A program made the translations under genes and the position numbers. A stretch of DNA of 64,000 nt, from assembly GCA_018713325.1 (NCBI GenBank), contig DVFJ01000037.1, positions 1 through 64,000 on the forward strand. The letters are read 5' to 3'. The notes under the pieces were generated by a model that saw only the letters and a program-made list of their open reading frames with translations, was not told the DNA's origin and searched no databases. This document shows, in pieces, positions 24,223-32,072 of this stretch. Source of the stretch: Candidatus Onthenecus intestinigallinarum (GTDB taxonomy: Bacteria; Bacillota; Clostridia; Christensenellales; Aristaeellaceae). Within the stretch, counting starts at the first letter, position 1, and the number at the start of each line of letters is the position of its first letter.

Positions 24223-25235
24223 AGAAGATTCGCGTACAGGACGCCGTGGGCATGACGCTGTGCCACGACATCACCAAGATGGTCGACGGATTCAAGGGCG
24301 CGGCCTTCAAGCGCGGCCACGTCATCACCGAGGAGGACGTTCCCGCGCTGCTGGACATCGGCAAGCAGAACGTGTTCGTGTGGGAGGAAAACGCGGGCGA
24401 GCTGCACGAGGAGGACTGCGCGCTGCGCATGGCGGCGATGGCGCCCGTGCCGGGCGCGGAGTACACCCCGCCCTCCGAGGGCAAGGTGCTGCTCATCGCC
24501 CGGGAGCGCGGCATGTTCCGCGTGGACACCGAGCTGCTGCGCGAGATCAACGCCATCGGCGACATCACGATCTCCACGCTGCCGGACCACTATCCGGTGG
24601 AGCCGGGCGCGCGCCTGGCCTCCATGCGCATCGTGCCGCTGGTGACGCAGGAGTCGCAGATCCTCGAGGCGGAGCGCCTGTGCCAGGGCCGCAAGCTGCT
24701 GGACCTGCGTCCCTACCGGCCCCGCAAGATCGGCGTGGTCATCACGGGCTCCGAGGTGTACAACGGGCGCATCCAGGACAAGTTCGAGCCGGTCGTCCGC
24801 CGCAAGATGGAGCGCTATCCCGCGCAGATCGTGGGCGTCACGATCTGCGACGACGACCTGGACATGATCGTCGGCGCGGCCCGTGCGCACCTGGAGCAGG
24901 GCGCGGACTTCCTGATCTTCACCGGCGGCATGTCCGTCGACCCGGACGACCTCACGCCCACGGCCATCCGCCGGCTCGGCGCGCAGGTCGTCACGCACGG
25001 CGTGCCCTCGCAGCCCGGCAACATGACCCTAGTGGCGTATCTGGACGACATCCCGATCCTCGGCGTGCCTGGCGCGGCCATCAGCCTGCCCACGACGATC
25101 TTCGACGTGCTCCTGCCGCAGATCTTCGCCGGCGACCGGCTCACCCGGCGCGACCTGATCAACTTGGGCGACGGCGGCCTGTGCCAGATGTGCAAGGCCT
25201 GCCACTACCCCAACTGCACATTCGGAAGGTATTAA
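24219..25235 (+). CDS. Second molybdopterin-binding (MoeA/MogA-fold) protein with C-terminal Cys cluster
   Basis: A 338-residue protein. The N-terminal half (MTLCHDITKMVDGFKGAAFK) resembles the MoeA linker domains. Residues about 170-310 have the MPT-binding fold: KIGVVITGSEVYNGRI, LIFTGGMSVDPDDLTPTA, ILGVPGAAISLPTTIFD. The tail ends CQMCKACHYPNC, a cysteine-rich motif absent from MoeA and MogA. Such proteins are found in clostridia beside xdhC-type genes and may handle a modified Mo cofactor. It starts inside the moeA stop (ATGA) and is 3 bp from moaA. Confidence 0.8.
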   Translation: MKKIRVQDAVGMTLCHDITKMVDGFKGAAFKRGHVITEEDVPALLDIGKQNVFVWEENAGELHEEDCALRMAAMAPVPGAEYTPPSEGKVLLIARERGMFRVDTELLREINAIGDITISTLPDHYPVEPGARLASMRIVPLVTQESQILEAERLCQGRKLLDLRPYRPRKIGVVITGSEVYNGRIQDKFEPVVRRKMERYPAQIVGVTICDDDLDMIVGAARAHLEQGADFLIFTGGMSVDPDDLTPTAIRRLGAQVVTHGVPSQPGNMTLVAYLDDIPILGVPGAAISLPTTIFDVLLPQIFAGDRLTRRDLINLGDGGLCQMCKACHYPNCTFGRY

Positions 25236-25238
25236 GCG

Positions 25239-26189
25239 ATGATCGATCAATACGGACGCAACATCACCTACCTGCGCCTGTCGGTGACGGACCGGTGCAA
25301 CCTGCGCTGCCGCTACTGTATGCCTCAGGAGGGCGTGTGCAAAAAGCCGCACGCCCAGATGATGACCGAGGATGAGATGATCGCCGCGGTCGAGGCCGCC
25401 GCCTCGCTGGGCGTCACCAAGCTGCGCGTCACCGGCGGCGAACCGCTGGTCAAGCGCAACATCGTCTCCATCTGCCGCCGCGCGGCGCGCGTGCCGGGGA
25501 TCGAAGAGCTGTGCCTCACGACCAACGGCGTGCTGCTGCCGCAGCTTTCGGCGCAGCTGCGCGAGGCGGGCGTGAGCCGCATCAACCTGAGCCTGGATAC
25601 GCTCGACCCGGACAAGTATGCGCGCATCACGCGCGTGGGCAGGCTGGAGCAGGCGCTGGCCGGCCTGGAGGCGGCGCTGGCGGCCGGCTGGCGCGTCAAG
25701 ATCAATACCGTGCTCATCGGCGGGTTCAACGACGACGAGGTCGGGCGCCTGGCCGGGCTGACGCTGCGCTATCCCGTGGACGTGCGCTTCATCGAGCTGA
25801 TGCCCATGCTGGACAGCGACGAATTCGGCGAGGCGGCGTTCATACCATGCACGGCGGTGCTGGAGCGCCTGCCGCAGGCCGTGCCCGTAGCGCCCGACGG
25901 CGGCGTGGCGCGCCTGTACCGCCTGCCGGACGCGCAGGGTAACATCGGCCTGATCAGCCCCGTGAGCGATCACTTCTGCGGCGCGTGCAACCGCATCCGC
26001 CTGACGGCGGACGGCAAGCTCAAGCCCTGCCTGCACTCCGCGGACGAGATCTCCCTCAGGGGGCTCACAAAGCAGCAGATGCGCGAGCGGATGCGCGAGG
26101 TCATCTGGAACAAGCCCGCCTGCCATGCGGAGCTGTCCGCGCATCATCACAGCTTGGCGGGACGCAATATGAATCAAATCGGAGGGTAA
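25239..26189 (+). CDS. moaA: GTP 3',8-cyclase MoaA
   Basis: A 316-residue radical SAM enzyme starting Mo-cofactor synthesis from GTP. The N-terminal 4Fe-4S site is CNLRCRYC (residues about 20-27). GGEPL follows near 66. The C-terminal cluster cysteines are CGACNRIRLTADGKLKPC near 247-264. The protein ends in a GG pair (NQIGG), the conserved MoaA tail. It is tightly packed: 3 bp after the preceding stop and 4 bp before the mobB-moaC fusion. Confidence 0.95.
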   Translation: MIDQYGRNITYLRLSVTDRCNLRCRYCMPQEGVCKKPHAQMMTEDEMIAAVEAAASLGVTKLRVTGGEPLVKRNIVSICRRAARVPGIEELCLTTNGVLLPQLSAQLREAGVSRINLSLDTLDPDKYARITRVGRLEQALAGLEAALAAGWRVKINTVLIGGFNDDEVGRLAGLTLRYPVDVRFIELMPMLDSDEFGEAAFIPCTAVLERLPQAVPVAPDGGVARLYRLPDAQGNIGLISPVSDHFCGACNRIRLTADGKLKPCLHSADEISLRGLTKQQMRERMREVIWNKPACHAELSAHHHSLAGRNMNQIGG

Positions 26190-26193
26190 AGCC

Positions 26194-27183
26194 ATGACAT
26201 CCATTCCCACGGTCGCCTTTACCGCGCATTCGGGTACGGGCAAGACGACGCTGCTGGAAAAGATCGTGCGCGAGCTCAAGCAGCGCGGGCTGCGCGTGTG
26301 CGCCATCAAGCAGGATGCGCACCACATTCAGCTGGACCGCGAGGGCAAGGACTCGTGGCGCTTCGCGCAGGCCGGGGCCGATATGGTGATCGTCAGTGGG
26401 CCGGAGCAGACGGCCGTCATCGAGCGGCGTGCGCGCACGTTGGAGCAGAACCTGGAGGCGGTGCACGACGTCGACATCATCCTGGTGGAGGGCTACTGCA
26501 CCGGAGATGTCCCGAAGATCGGCATCTGCCGCAAGGCGACGGGCCTGGGCTTTGCGCAGGACCTGGATTGCTACGCCGCCATCGTCACGGACGACGGGGA
26601 CGTGCAGACAGACCTGCCGCGCTTTGGCCTGGACGACGTGGAGGCGATCGCCACGTTCATCCTGGAGCGCCTGCCGCGCACGGGCGTCCAGAACCAGGGC
26701 GACTTCACGCACTTCAACGAGCAGGGCCGCGCCAGGATGGTGGACGTGGGCGACAAGGCGCCCTCCCGCCGCACGGCGACGGCCGGCGCGCGCGTGCTGG
26801 TCAGCCGGGAGACGTTTGAGCTGATCCGCTCCGGCGGCATGAAGAAGGGCGACGTGCTCACCGTGGCGCAGATCGCGGGCGTGATGGGCGCCAAGCGCAC
26901 GCCGGACCTGATCCCCATGTGCCATCCGATCCTGCTGGGCGGCATCAACCTGGAGCTGTCCCTGAACGAGGCGCGCTGCGCGGTGGAGATCCGCGCGACG
27001 GTCTCCTGCGACGGGAAGACCGGCGTGGAGATGGAGGCGCTGACGGCGGCCTCCACCGCGGCGCTGACCGTCTACGACATGTGCAAGGCCGTGCAAAAGG
27101 ACATGGTCATCACCGACGTGCGGCTGCTGGACAAGACCGGCGGCGTGCACGGCGACTTTCACAGGGAGGAAGACAAGCGATGA
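26194..27183 (+). CDS. MobB-MoaC fusion protein
   Basis: A 329-residue bifunctional protein. Residues 1 to about 162 are MobB: P-loop HSGTGKTT at 12-19, AIKQDAHHIQLDREGKDSWR, then ILVEGYC. Residues about 168-329 are MoaC, the cyclic pyranopterin monophosphate synthase: FTHFNEQGRARMVDVGDK, KRTPDLIPMCHPILLGGINL, GKTGVEMEALTAAS and TDVRLLDKTGGVHGDF with the catalytic lysines. Both halves look complete. Fusion joins an early step (MoaC) to a nucleotide-attachment accessory (MobB), and no mobA is in the window. ATG 26194 follows GGAGGG. Confidence 0.9.
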   Translation: MTSIPTVAFTAHSGTGKTTLLEKIVRELKQRGLRVCAIKQDAHHIQLDREGKDSWRFAQAGADMVIVSGPEQTAVIERRARTLEQNLEAVHDVDIILVEGYCTGDVPKIGICRKATGLGFAQDLDCYAAIVTDDGDVQTDLPRFGLDDVEAIATFILERLPRTGVQNQGDFTHFNEQGRARMVDVGDKAPSRRTATAGARVLVSRETFELIRSGGMKKGDVLTVAQIAGVMGAKRTPDLIPMCHPILLGGINLELSLNEARCAVEIRATVSCDGKTGVEMEALTAASTAALTVYDMCKAVQKDMVITDVRLLDKTGGVHGDFHREEDKR

Positions 27184-27683
27184 AGTATACGGCGGCGGTC
27201 CTCACCATCAGCGACAAAGGCTCGCGCGGCGAGCGCGTGGACGAGAGCGGCCCGATGCTGTGCGCGCTCCTGGCGCAGCACGGCTTTGAGGTGGTCTACG
27301 CCTGCATCATCCCCGATGAGATGGATCAGATCCAGGCGGAGCTCATCCGCTGCTGCGACGAGCGCCGCGTCAGCCTGGCGCTCACCACCGGCGGCACGGG
27401 CTTCTCCCCGCGCGACGTCACGCCGGAGGCGACGCTGGCCGTCGTGGAGCGCGAGACGCGCGGCATTCCCGAGGCGATGCGCGCCATGAGCCTGCAGATC
27501 ACCCCGCGCGCATGCCTGTCCCGCAGCGCGGCGGGCATCCGCGGCCGGACGCTCATCATCAACCTGCCCGGCAGCCCCAAGGCGGCCCGGGAGAACCTGC
27601 TGGCCGTCGTCGAGCCGATCCAGCACGGGCTGGACATGCTCGCCTCGGAGGGCTCCGCCGACTGCGCAGCCGGCGACAAGTGA
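27180..27683 (+). CDS. mogA: Molybdopterin adenylyltransferase MogA/MoaB family
   Basis: A 167-residue single-domain MPT-binding protein. AVLTISDKGSRGERVDESGP is the N-terminal motif, LALTTGGTGFSPRDVTPEAT the nucleotide/MPT loop, and LIINLPGSPKAARENL the C-terminal motif of MogA/MoaB. It adenylylates molybdopterin for MoeA. The ATG at 27180 overlaps the preceding stop (ATGA). Confidence 0.9.
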   Translation: MKYTAAVLTISDKGSRGERVDESGPMLCALLAQHGFEVVYACIIPDEMDQIQAELIRCCDERRVSLALTTGGTGFSPRDVTPEATLAVVERETRGIPEAMRAMSLQITPRACLSRSAAGIRGRTLIINLPGSPKAARENLLAVVEPIQHGLDMLASEGSADCAAGDK

Positions 27684-27694
27684 GGAGGATGCAC

Positions 27695-28090
27695 ATGGGT
27701 AAGACCGTACCTTCCATTGACGCATGGTTTGAGGAGGCCAAGCAGGCCCCGGACGCCGACAAGGTCGGCATGTATCTGTTCCACAACGGCGTGGTGCGCG
27801 TAACGGCCAAGGCGCAGGTGCGAGAGGGCGAGCGCGACGCGCGGCCGGTTACGGGCATGCGCTTTGGCTACGACGCCGCGCGCGTCGAGGAGGCCGTCGC
27901 ACAGACCCGCGCGATGGAGGGCATCTATTACGTACGGGTCTGGCTCAACGAGGGCGACCTCGGCGTGGGCGAGGACATCATGCGCGTGCTGATCGGCGGC
28001 GACATCCGCCCGCACGTGGTGGACGCGCTGCAGAGCCTGGTCGGCAGGCTCAAGAGCGAGTGCGTGACGGAGCAGGAGCGGCAGGCCTGA
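27695..28090 (+). CDS. Divergent MoaE-like protein (molybdopterin synthase large-subunit family)
   Basis: A 131-residue protein. MYLFHNGVVRVTAK near 28 and YYVRVWLNEGDLGVGEDIM near 82 match MoaE strands ('g-l-f-G-vR', 'HrvG-l-vGe--v'). The catalytic region of MoaE, normally HR...AF followed by a lysine-rich WKKE end, is replaced here by GGDIRPHVVDAL and LKSECVTEQE. Without those lysines and with no MoaD gene in the operon, classical molybdopterin synthase activity is doubtful. ATG 27695 is chosen because GAGGAGG (27682-27688) is 6 nt upstream. Confidence 0.65.
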   Translation: MGKTVPSIDAWFEEAKQAPDADKVGMYLFHNGVVRVTAKAQVREGERDARPVTGMRFGYDAARVEEAVAQTRAMEGIYYVRVWLNEGDLGVGEDIMRVLIGGDIRPHVVDALQSLVGRLKSECVTEQERQA

Positions 28091-28114
28091 GGCGGCCGGA
28101 AAGCGGGGGAGGAT

Positions 28115-28828
28115 GTGGCGTTTTGGGATGCGGATACGATCCGCTTCATGATCGACGCCTGCGAGCATGCGCCGTACAACCGGGAGCTGGCCGCATACAT
28201 CGGCCCGCGGCTCGCGCCGGGCGCGCACGTCTGCGACGCGGGCTGCGGGCTGGGCTATCTGTCGCTGGAGCTGGCACGTCATGCGGGCCGGGTGACGGCG
28301 GTGGATCGTTCGCCCGAGGCGCTGGCGGTGCTGCGCCGCAACTGCGTCGCGCGCGGCATCGGCAACGTCGACATCCGCTGCGGGGAGGTCGGCGATACGC
28401 CGCCGGAGACGCCCTATGACGCGATGGTCTTCTGCCTGTTCGGCGGGGGCGTCGAGGGGCTGCGCATCGCGGCCGCGCAGTGCCGGGGCGAGGCGTTCAT
28501 GGTGCTGCGCGACGAGCGCGCAGGCCGGCGGCACGGCGGCACGCCGTCCTATGTGGGCTATCGGGAGACCTGCCGGCTGTTGGAGCAGCTGGGGGTGCCC
28601 TTTGCGGGCGAGACGCGCTCGCTCGAGCTGGGCCAGCCCTTTCGCAGCCTGGAGGATGCGCGCATCTTTTTCCGCCGCTACGGCTGGGATGACGGATCGT
28701 CCTCGGAGGCGGCGCTTTGCGCCCGGCTTGAGCGGACGGGGCGGGACGACTTTCCGTACTACCTGCGGCACGCGCGCGCGGTGGGCATCCTGTGCCTGAA
28801 CGCTGCGGATATTCCGCGCGGCCTGTGA
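28115..28828 (+). CDS. Class I SAM-dependent methyltransferase
   Basis: A 237-residue protein. Motif I HVCDAGCGLGYLSLELARH near 38 binds S-adenosylmethionine, and VTAVDRSPEAL is the acidic ribose-binding loop. The rest has no clear subfamily mark, though GETRSLELGQPFRSLEDA is distinctive. The start is uncertain: GTG 28115 is only 2 nt after GGGGGAGG, and an ATG (28148) lies inside the fold start. Its position between moaE-like and xdhC suggests a role in maturing the cofactor or a Mo-enzyme, but no known Mo-cofactor pathway step uses such an enzyme. Confidence 0.75.
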   Translation: MAFWDADTIRFMIDACEHAPYNRELAAYIGPRLAPGAHVCDAGCGLGYLSLELARHAGRVTAVDRSPEALAVLRRNCVARGIGNVDIRCGEVGDTPPETPYDAMVFCLFGGGVEGLRIAAAQCRGEAFMVLRDERAGRRHGGTPSYVGYRETCRLLEQLGVPFAGETRSLELGQPFRSLEDARIFFRRYGWDDGSSSEAALCARLERTGRDDFPYYLRHARAVGILCLNAADIPRGL

Positions 28829-28858
28829 GGGATGCGGCGGACGATCGGAGGAATGGGC

Positions 28859-29869
28859 ATGAAGGAGATCTTTGCGCAGCTGCTGGAGCGGCTGCTTGCG
28901 GGTGGGGACGCCGTATTGGTGACGCTCACGCCCGATACGGGCCGCGGGCCGCGCGGCGCAGGCGCGCAGATGCTGGTGGGCAGCGCGGGGCGCATTGCGG
29001 GCACGGTCGGCGGCGGCGAGACGGAGCGGGCAATGACCGACCTGGCCGTTCAGATGCTGAAAGAGCGGCGCGGCGGCATGCATGCGCACGCCTCCGGCGA
29101 GGAATCCGGTACGGCGTGCGGCGGCGCGTCGGCATACTTCCAGTATGTCCAAAGTGGCGATCCGCGCTGGACGGCGCTGGCAACCCGGCTGGTGGCGCAC
29201 CTGGAGCAGGGCGGGCACGGCTGGCTGGTCCTGCGGCTGGACGGCGGCGCGCCGGCGCTGCTGGGCGAAGACCGCGCGCCGCTTTCGGGTGAGGCACCGG
29301 CGGACTGCGCGCCGCTGTGTAGCGATGTGTGCGTCATGCGCGGGGGCTGCCTTGCGGTGCCGCTGCGCCCGGGTGAGCGCGCGGTGATCTTCGGCGCGGG
29401 CCACTGTGCGCGCGCGCTTGCGCCGCTGCTGGCCTCGGTGGGCTTTCGCGTCACGGTGTTCGACGACCGCGAGGCGCTGGCGGATGCGGCGCTGTTTCCG
29501 CAGGCGGAGCGCGTGATCTGCGGCTCGTTGGAGTGCATCGCCGACCGCCTGACGCTGACGCGGGACGACTACGTCGTCTCCATGACCAGCACGCACGCGT
29601 CCGACCTGTGCGTGATGCGCCAGGTGCTGGCCGCGGAGCGCGCCTATGTGGGGATGCTCGGGGGCCAGGGCAAGCGCGCCTTCGTCGCCGGGAAGTTGCG
29701 GGAGGCCGGCATCCCGCAGGCGCGCATCGACGGCATGCGCACGCCGGTCGGACTGGATATTCGGGCCGTGACGCCGGAGGAGATCGCCGTCAGCATCGCC
29801 GCGGAGATGGTGCTCGTGCGCGCGCAGAACCGCGAGCGGGCCGGGAGGGAGAAGCCATGCACATTCTGA
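28859..29869 (+). CDS. XdhC-family molybdenum-cofactor chaperone
   Basis: A 336-residue XdhC/CoxI protein. Residues about 15-85 are the XdhC_CoxI domain (VLVTLTPDTGRGPRGAGAQM, then GTVGGGETERA). Residues about 175-320 are a Rossmann domain (ERAVIFGAGHCARALAPLL, then VVSMTSTHASDLCVMRQVL and YVGMLGGQGKR). XdhC proteins bind sulfurated Mo cofactor and deliver it to xanthine-dehydrogenase-type enzymes. In clostridia they accompany selenium-dependent Mo hydroxylases. ATG 28859 is chosen because GGAGG (28847-28851) is 7 nt upstream. No hydroxylase gene lies in the window. Confidence 0.88.
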   Translation: MKEIFAQLLERLLAGGDAVLVTLTPDTGRGPRGAGAQMLVGSAGRIAGTVGGGETERAMTDLAVQMLKERRGGMHAHASGEESGTACGGASAYFQYVQSGDPRWTALATRLVAHLEQGGHGWLVLRLDGGAPALLGEDRAPLSGEAPADCAPLCSDVCVMRGGCLAVPLRPGERAVIFGAGHCARALAPLLASVGFRVTVFDDREALADAALFPQAERVICGSLECIADRLTLTRDDYVVSMTSTHASDLCVMRQVLAAERAYVGMLGGQGKRAFVAGKLREAGIPQARIDGMRTPVGLDIRAVTPEEIAVSIAAEMVLVRAQNRERAGREKPCTF

Positions 29870-30372
29870 TCGTTGGCGCCCGCCACGTGGGCAAGAGCAC
29901 GCTGATTGGACGCGTACTGGCGGGACTGGACAGGCCCGTCTTCGGCTTTGAGACGCGCAAGGAGGACGGCCTGGCCGACGCGGTAAACGGCAGCCCCGTC
30001 TACATTTACGACGCAGGCGGGCCGTACGTCCAATGTCCGGACCGGCTGGTGGGCTACTGCAAGGATCGGCATCCGCTGGTGTATCCGGAGGCGTTCGACC
30101 GCTTTGCCGGGCGTCTTTGCGATCCGCCGCCGGGCAGCGTCGTGGTGCTGGATGAGATCGGCTTCATGGAGTCCGAATCCAGGCCGTTCTGCGAGGCCGT
30201 CATGCGCCTGCTGGATGGCGACGTGCCGGTCATCGCGGCGGTCAAGCACAACGACACGCCGTTTTTGCAGGCGGTACGGCGGCATCCGCGCTGCCGCTGC
30301 TTTGCGATCACGCCCGAAAACCGGGATGCGCTGTCGGGCGAAGTGCTCGCCTTTGCCCGGGCGCAGTGGTAG
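29857..30372 (+). CDS. P-loop NTPase, THEP1-like
   Basis: A 171-residue P-loop protein: Walker A GARHVGKST (residues 7-15), Walker B VVVLDEIGFMES near 100, and VIAAVKHNDTPFL near 125, as in THEP1/DUF265 nucleoside-triphosphatases. It overlaps the end of xdhC by 13 bp and closes the operon before a terminator. THEP1-like genes are seen in some clostridial Mo-hydroxylase clusters. The substrate nucleotide and role are not known. Confidence 0.75.
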   Translation: MHILIVGARHVGKSTLIGRVLAGLDRPVFGFETRKEDGLADAVNGSPVYIYDAGGPYVQCPDRLVGYCKDRHPLVYPEAFDRFAGRLCDPPPGSVVVLDEIGFMESESRPFCEAVMRLLDGDVPVIAAVKHNDTPFLQAVRRHPRCRCFAITPENRDALSGEVLAFARAQW

Positions 30373-30382
30373 ATTGCGCTTT

Positions 30383-30409
30383 GCCAGCCCATCGGGCCGG
30401 CGTTTTTTT
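30383..30409 (+). terminator. Terminator of the molybdenum operon
   Basis: GCCAGCCC and GGGCCGGC (one mismatch) form a stem around ATC, followed by CG and seven T, 10 bp after the NTPase stop. Confidence 0.8.
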
Positions 30410-30433
30410 GTCGCCGCGCCGGGTGAACGGCCG

Positions 30434-30462
30434 TTGAACCCCGGCGGAAAATCCGCTATAAT
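30434..30462 (+). promoter_or_regulatory. Promoter of the phosphotransferase gene
   Basis: TTGAAC (30434-30439) and a perfect TATAAT (30457-30462) are 17 bp apart, 61 bp before the GTG start. Confidence 0.75.
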
Positions 30463-30522
30463 CGCAGGGGGCGCGTGCACAGGGCGGCGCGGCGTGGACA
30501 AGTGTGAGGGGAGGAAGGCGCA

Positions 30523-31215
30523 GTGCTCAGACGGGACTGGCGGCGCATCGCCGAAGGGCGAACGGCCGACATCTTTGAGCTGGACGAACGGCGGGTGCTG
30601 AAGCTGTTCAAGCAGGGCTATTCCATGGATGCGGCGCGGCGCGAATACGAGAACCACCGCATGGTGAGCGGGATCATGGCGCAGGTTCCCCGCGTCTTTG
30701 CATGCGCGGCGTATGAGGGGCGCGTCGGGCTGACGATGGAAAACGTGCGGGGCCCGAGCCTGGCGTCCCGGATGCTGGACGCGCGGACGTTTGAACAGGC
30801 GATGGACCTGTTTGCACAGCTGCATATGTCCTGGCTCTCGCATACCGCTCCGGCGGCGACCGCGTACACGGACCGGATGCTCGACGCGGCCGTCCGCGCG
30901 GGCGCGGAGGAATCCCTCCTGCGCAGGATCCGCGCGCTGCCGCCGGGAGACGTGCTGTGTCATGGGGACTTTCATCCCTACAACATCGTGCTGGCCGGCG
31001 GCGGGCGGCCGGTGATCGTGGACTTTGCAAACGTGTGCAGGGGACCGGCGGCGTATGACATCGCCCGGACATACGTGCTGCTGAGCGAGGCGGATGCGTC
31101 CGCGCCGCTCGCCGGGCTGTACCTGGCGCGCATGCGCCGGACGCACGAGGACATCGAGGCATACGTATCGACGCTGCGGGACTTTCGGCGGTATGAACTG
31201 ATGCGGGAGCAGTAA
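30523..31215 (+). CDS. APH-type phosphotransferase family protein
   Basis: A 230-residue small-molecule kinase-like protein. GRTADIFELDERRVLKLF carries the ATP-binding lysine, VLCHGDFHPYNIVL the catalytic loop (HGDxHxxN, near 147) and VIVDFANVCRG the metal-binding D. It is shorter than aminoglycoside phosphotransferases and resembles the clostridial 'TP53-regulating-kinase-like/aminoglycoside phosphotransferase' group of unknown substrate. GTG 30523 follows GGGAGGAAGG. It is monocistronic with its own promoter. There is no direct evidence for antibiotic resistance. Confidence 0.8.
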   Translation: MLRRDWRRIAEGRTADIFELDERRVLKLFKQGYSMDAARREYENHRMVSGIMAQVPRVFACAAYEGRVGLTMENVRGPSLASRMLDARTFEQAMDLFAQLHMSWLSHTAPAATAYTDRMLDAAVRAGAEESLLRRIRALPPGDVLCHGDFHPYNIVLAGGGRPVIVDFANVCRGPAAYDIARTYVLLSEADASAPLAGLYLARMRRTHEDIEAYVSTLRDFRRYELMREQ

Positions 31216-31225
31216 GGTCCCGCCC

Positions 31226-31253
31226 TTGCGAAACGGCAAAAATCCGGTATAAT
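31226..31253 (+). promoter_or_regulatory. Promoter of the duplicated-domain secreted protein
   Basis: TTGCGA (31226-31231) and a perfect TATAAT (31248-31253) are 16 bp apart, about 115 bp before ATG 31368. Confidence 0.6.
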
Positions 31254-31367
31254 GGACGGTAAGGACAAGGCGAGAAAAAAGTTTTGCGCATTCATGTTTC
31301 TTTAATCCGCCCGTGCTATCCTGATATCAGACGCCGGGAACCGGCGAAGACAAGGAGGAAACAGAAA

Positions 31368-31991
31368 ATGAAAAAAGGGATTGTCGTACTGCTGGCGCTG
31401 ATGCTGATGACCGTTTCCACTATGGCGGAGACGTCGATCGTCGAAAAGATCCACTATGAGGGGCGCGGGTTCATCGAGGTCGAGTTCGTTCGCGACGTGC
31501 GCTATCAGGACCCGGCCGTCACCCTCAGGGATCAGGACGGCGTCGAATACCCCGCGACCATCGTCGAGCAGGATGAGGACGACCTGACCTTTTACGTCGA
31601 GGACCTGCCGGGCGGCGCGACGTATGACGTGACCTTCTCCGGCATCCTGGAACGCCGCTCCGGCGAGGCCGTGACGGCCACCGCGCAGATCGCGCTGCCC
31701 GAAGAGGGCGTGCCCGCCATCCAGTCCGTGGAGTACGACTGGAAGGACGAGGAACTTGATATCGACTTCTTCGAGCGCGTGGACTACCGCGAGCTGAAGG
31801 TCGAGCTGACCGACCAGAGCGGCGCCGCCTACGACGTGCGGGTGCTGGAGTCCGACTCGGACAGCCTGGAGGTGCGGGCGGAGGGCCTGGACTACGGCGC
31901 GACCTACACGATCACGGTCAGCGGCGTGTCCCTCTATGGCGAGGACGACTACCGCACCGTGTCCATGGAGTTTGAGGCCGTGGACCGCTGA
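31368..31991 (+). CDS. Secreted protein with two tandem Ig-like repeats, unknown function
   Basis: A 207-residue acidic protein. A signal peptide covers about 1-20 (TMA/ET). The mature region is an internal duplication: residues 22-112 and 113-205 share the order 'hyp-Y-(8)-V-F-x-D/R-V-x-Y', then D-L-x-F/V, then GATYDVTFSGI versus GATYTITVSGV. Each repeat looks like a beta-sandwich of the Big/fibronectin-III style. No catalytic motif or cell-wall anchor is visible. ATG 31368 has AAGGAGG 10 nt upstream. Function is unknown; it precedes a two-component system by 81 bp. Confidence 0.75.
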   Translation: MKKGIVVLLALMLMTVSTMAETSIVEKIHYEGRGFIEVEFVRDVRYQDPAVTLRDQDGVEYPATIVEQDEDDLTFYVEDLPGGATYDVTFSGILERRSGEAVTATAQIALPEEGVPAIQSVEYDWKDEELDIDFFERVDYRELKVELTDQSGAAYDVRVLESDSDSLEVRAEGLDYGATYTITVSGVSLYGEDDYRTVSMEFEAVDR

Positions 31992-32016
31992 GCTGCAAGC
32001 AAATCCAGAACGGGAT

Positions 32017-32042
32017 GCCCGGGGCGCCTGCGCGCTCCGGGC
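32017..32042 (+). terminator. Hairpin between secreted protein and response regulator
   Basis: GCCCGGGGCGC pairs with GCGCTCCGGGC (one G-T pair), loop CTGC. No T-run follows, so termination is unproven; it may only separate the two transcripts partly. Confidence 0.4.
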
Positions 32043-32072
32043 CCCCGTCGTATCTGTGACGGAGGGACGAAC

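Noticed and set aside
27326..29596. Long minus-strand frame opposite mogA to xdhC
   Set aside because: Antisense shadow in GC-rich DNA; rich in Arg, Ala and His with no protein pattern.
30523..31215. Phosphotransferase gene considered as an aminoglycoside-resistance gene
   Set aside because: It has only the general kinase-fold motifs, is short, and lacks features specific to known resistance enzymes.
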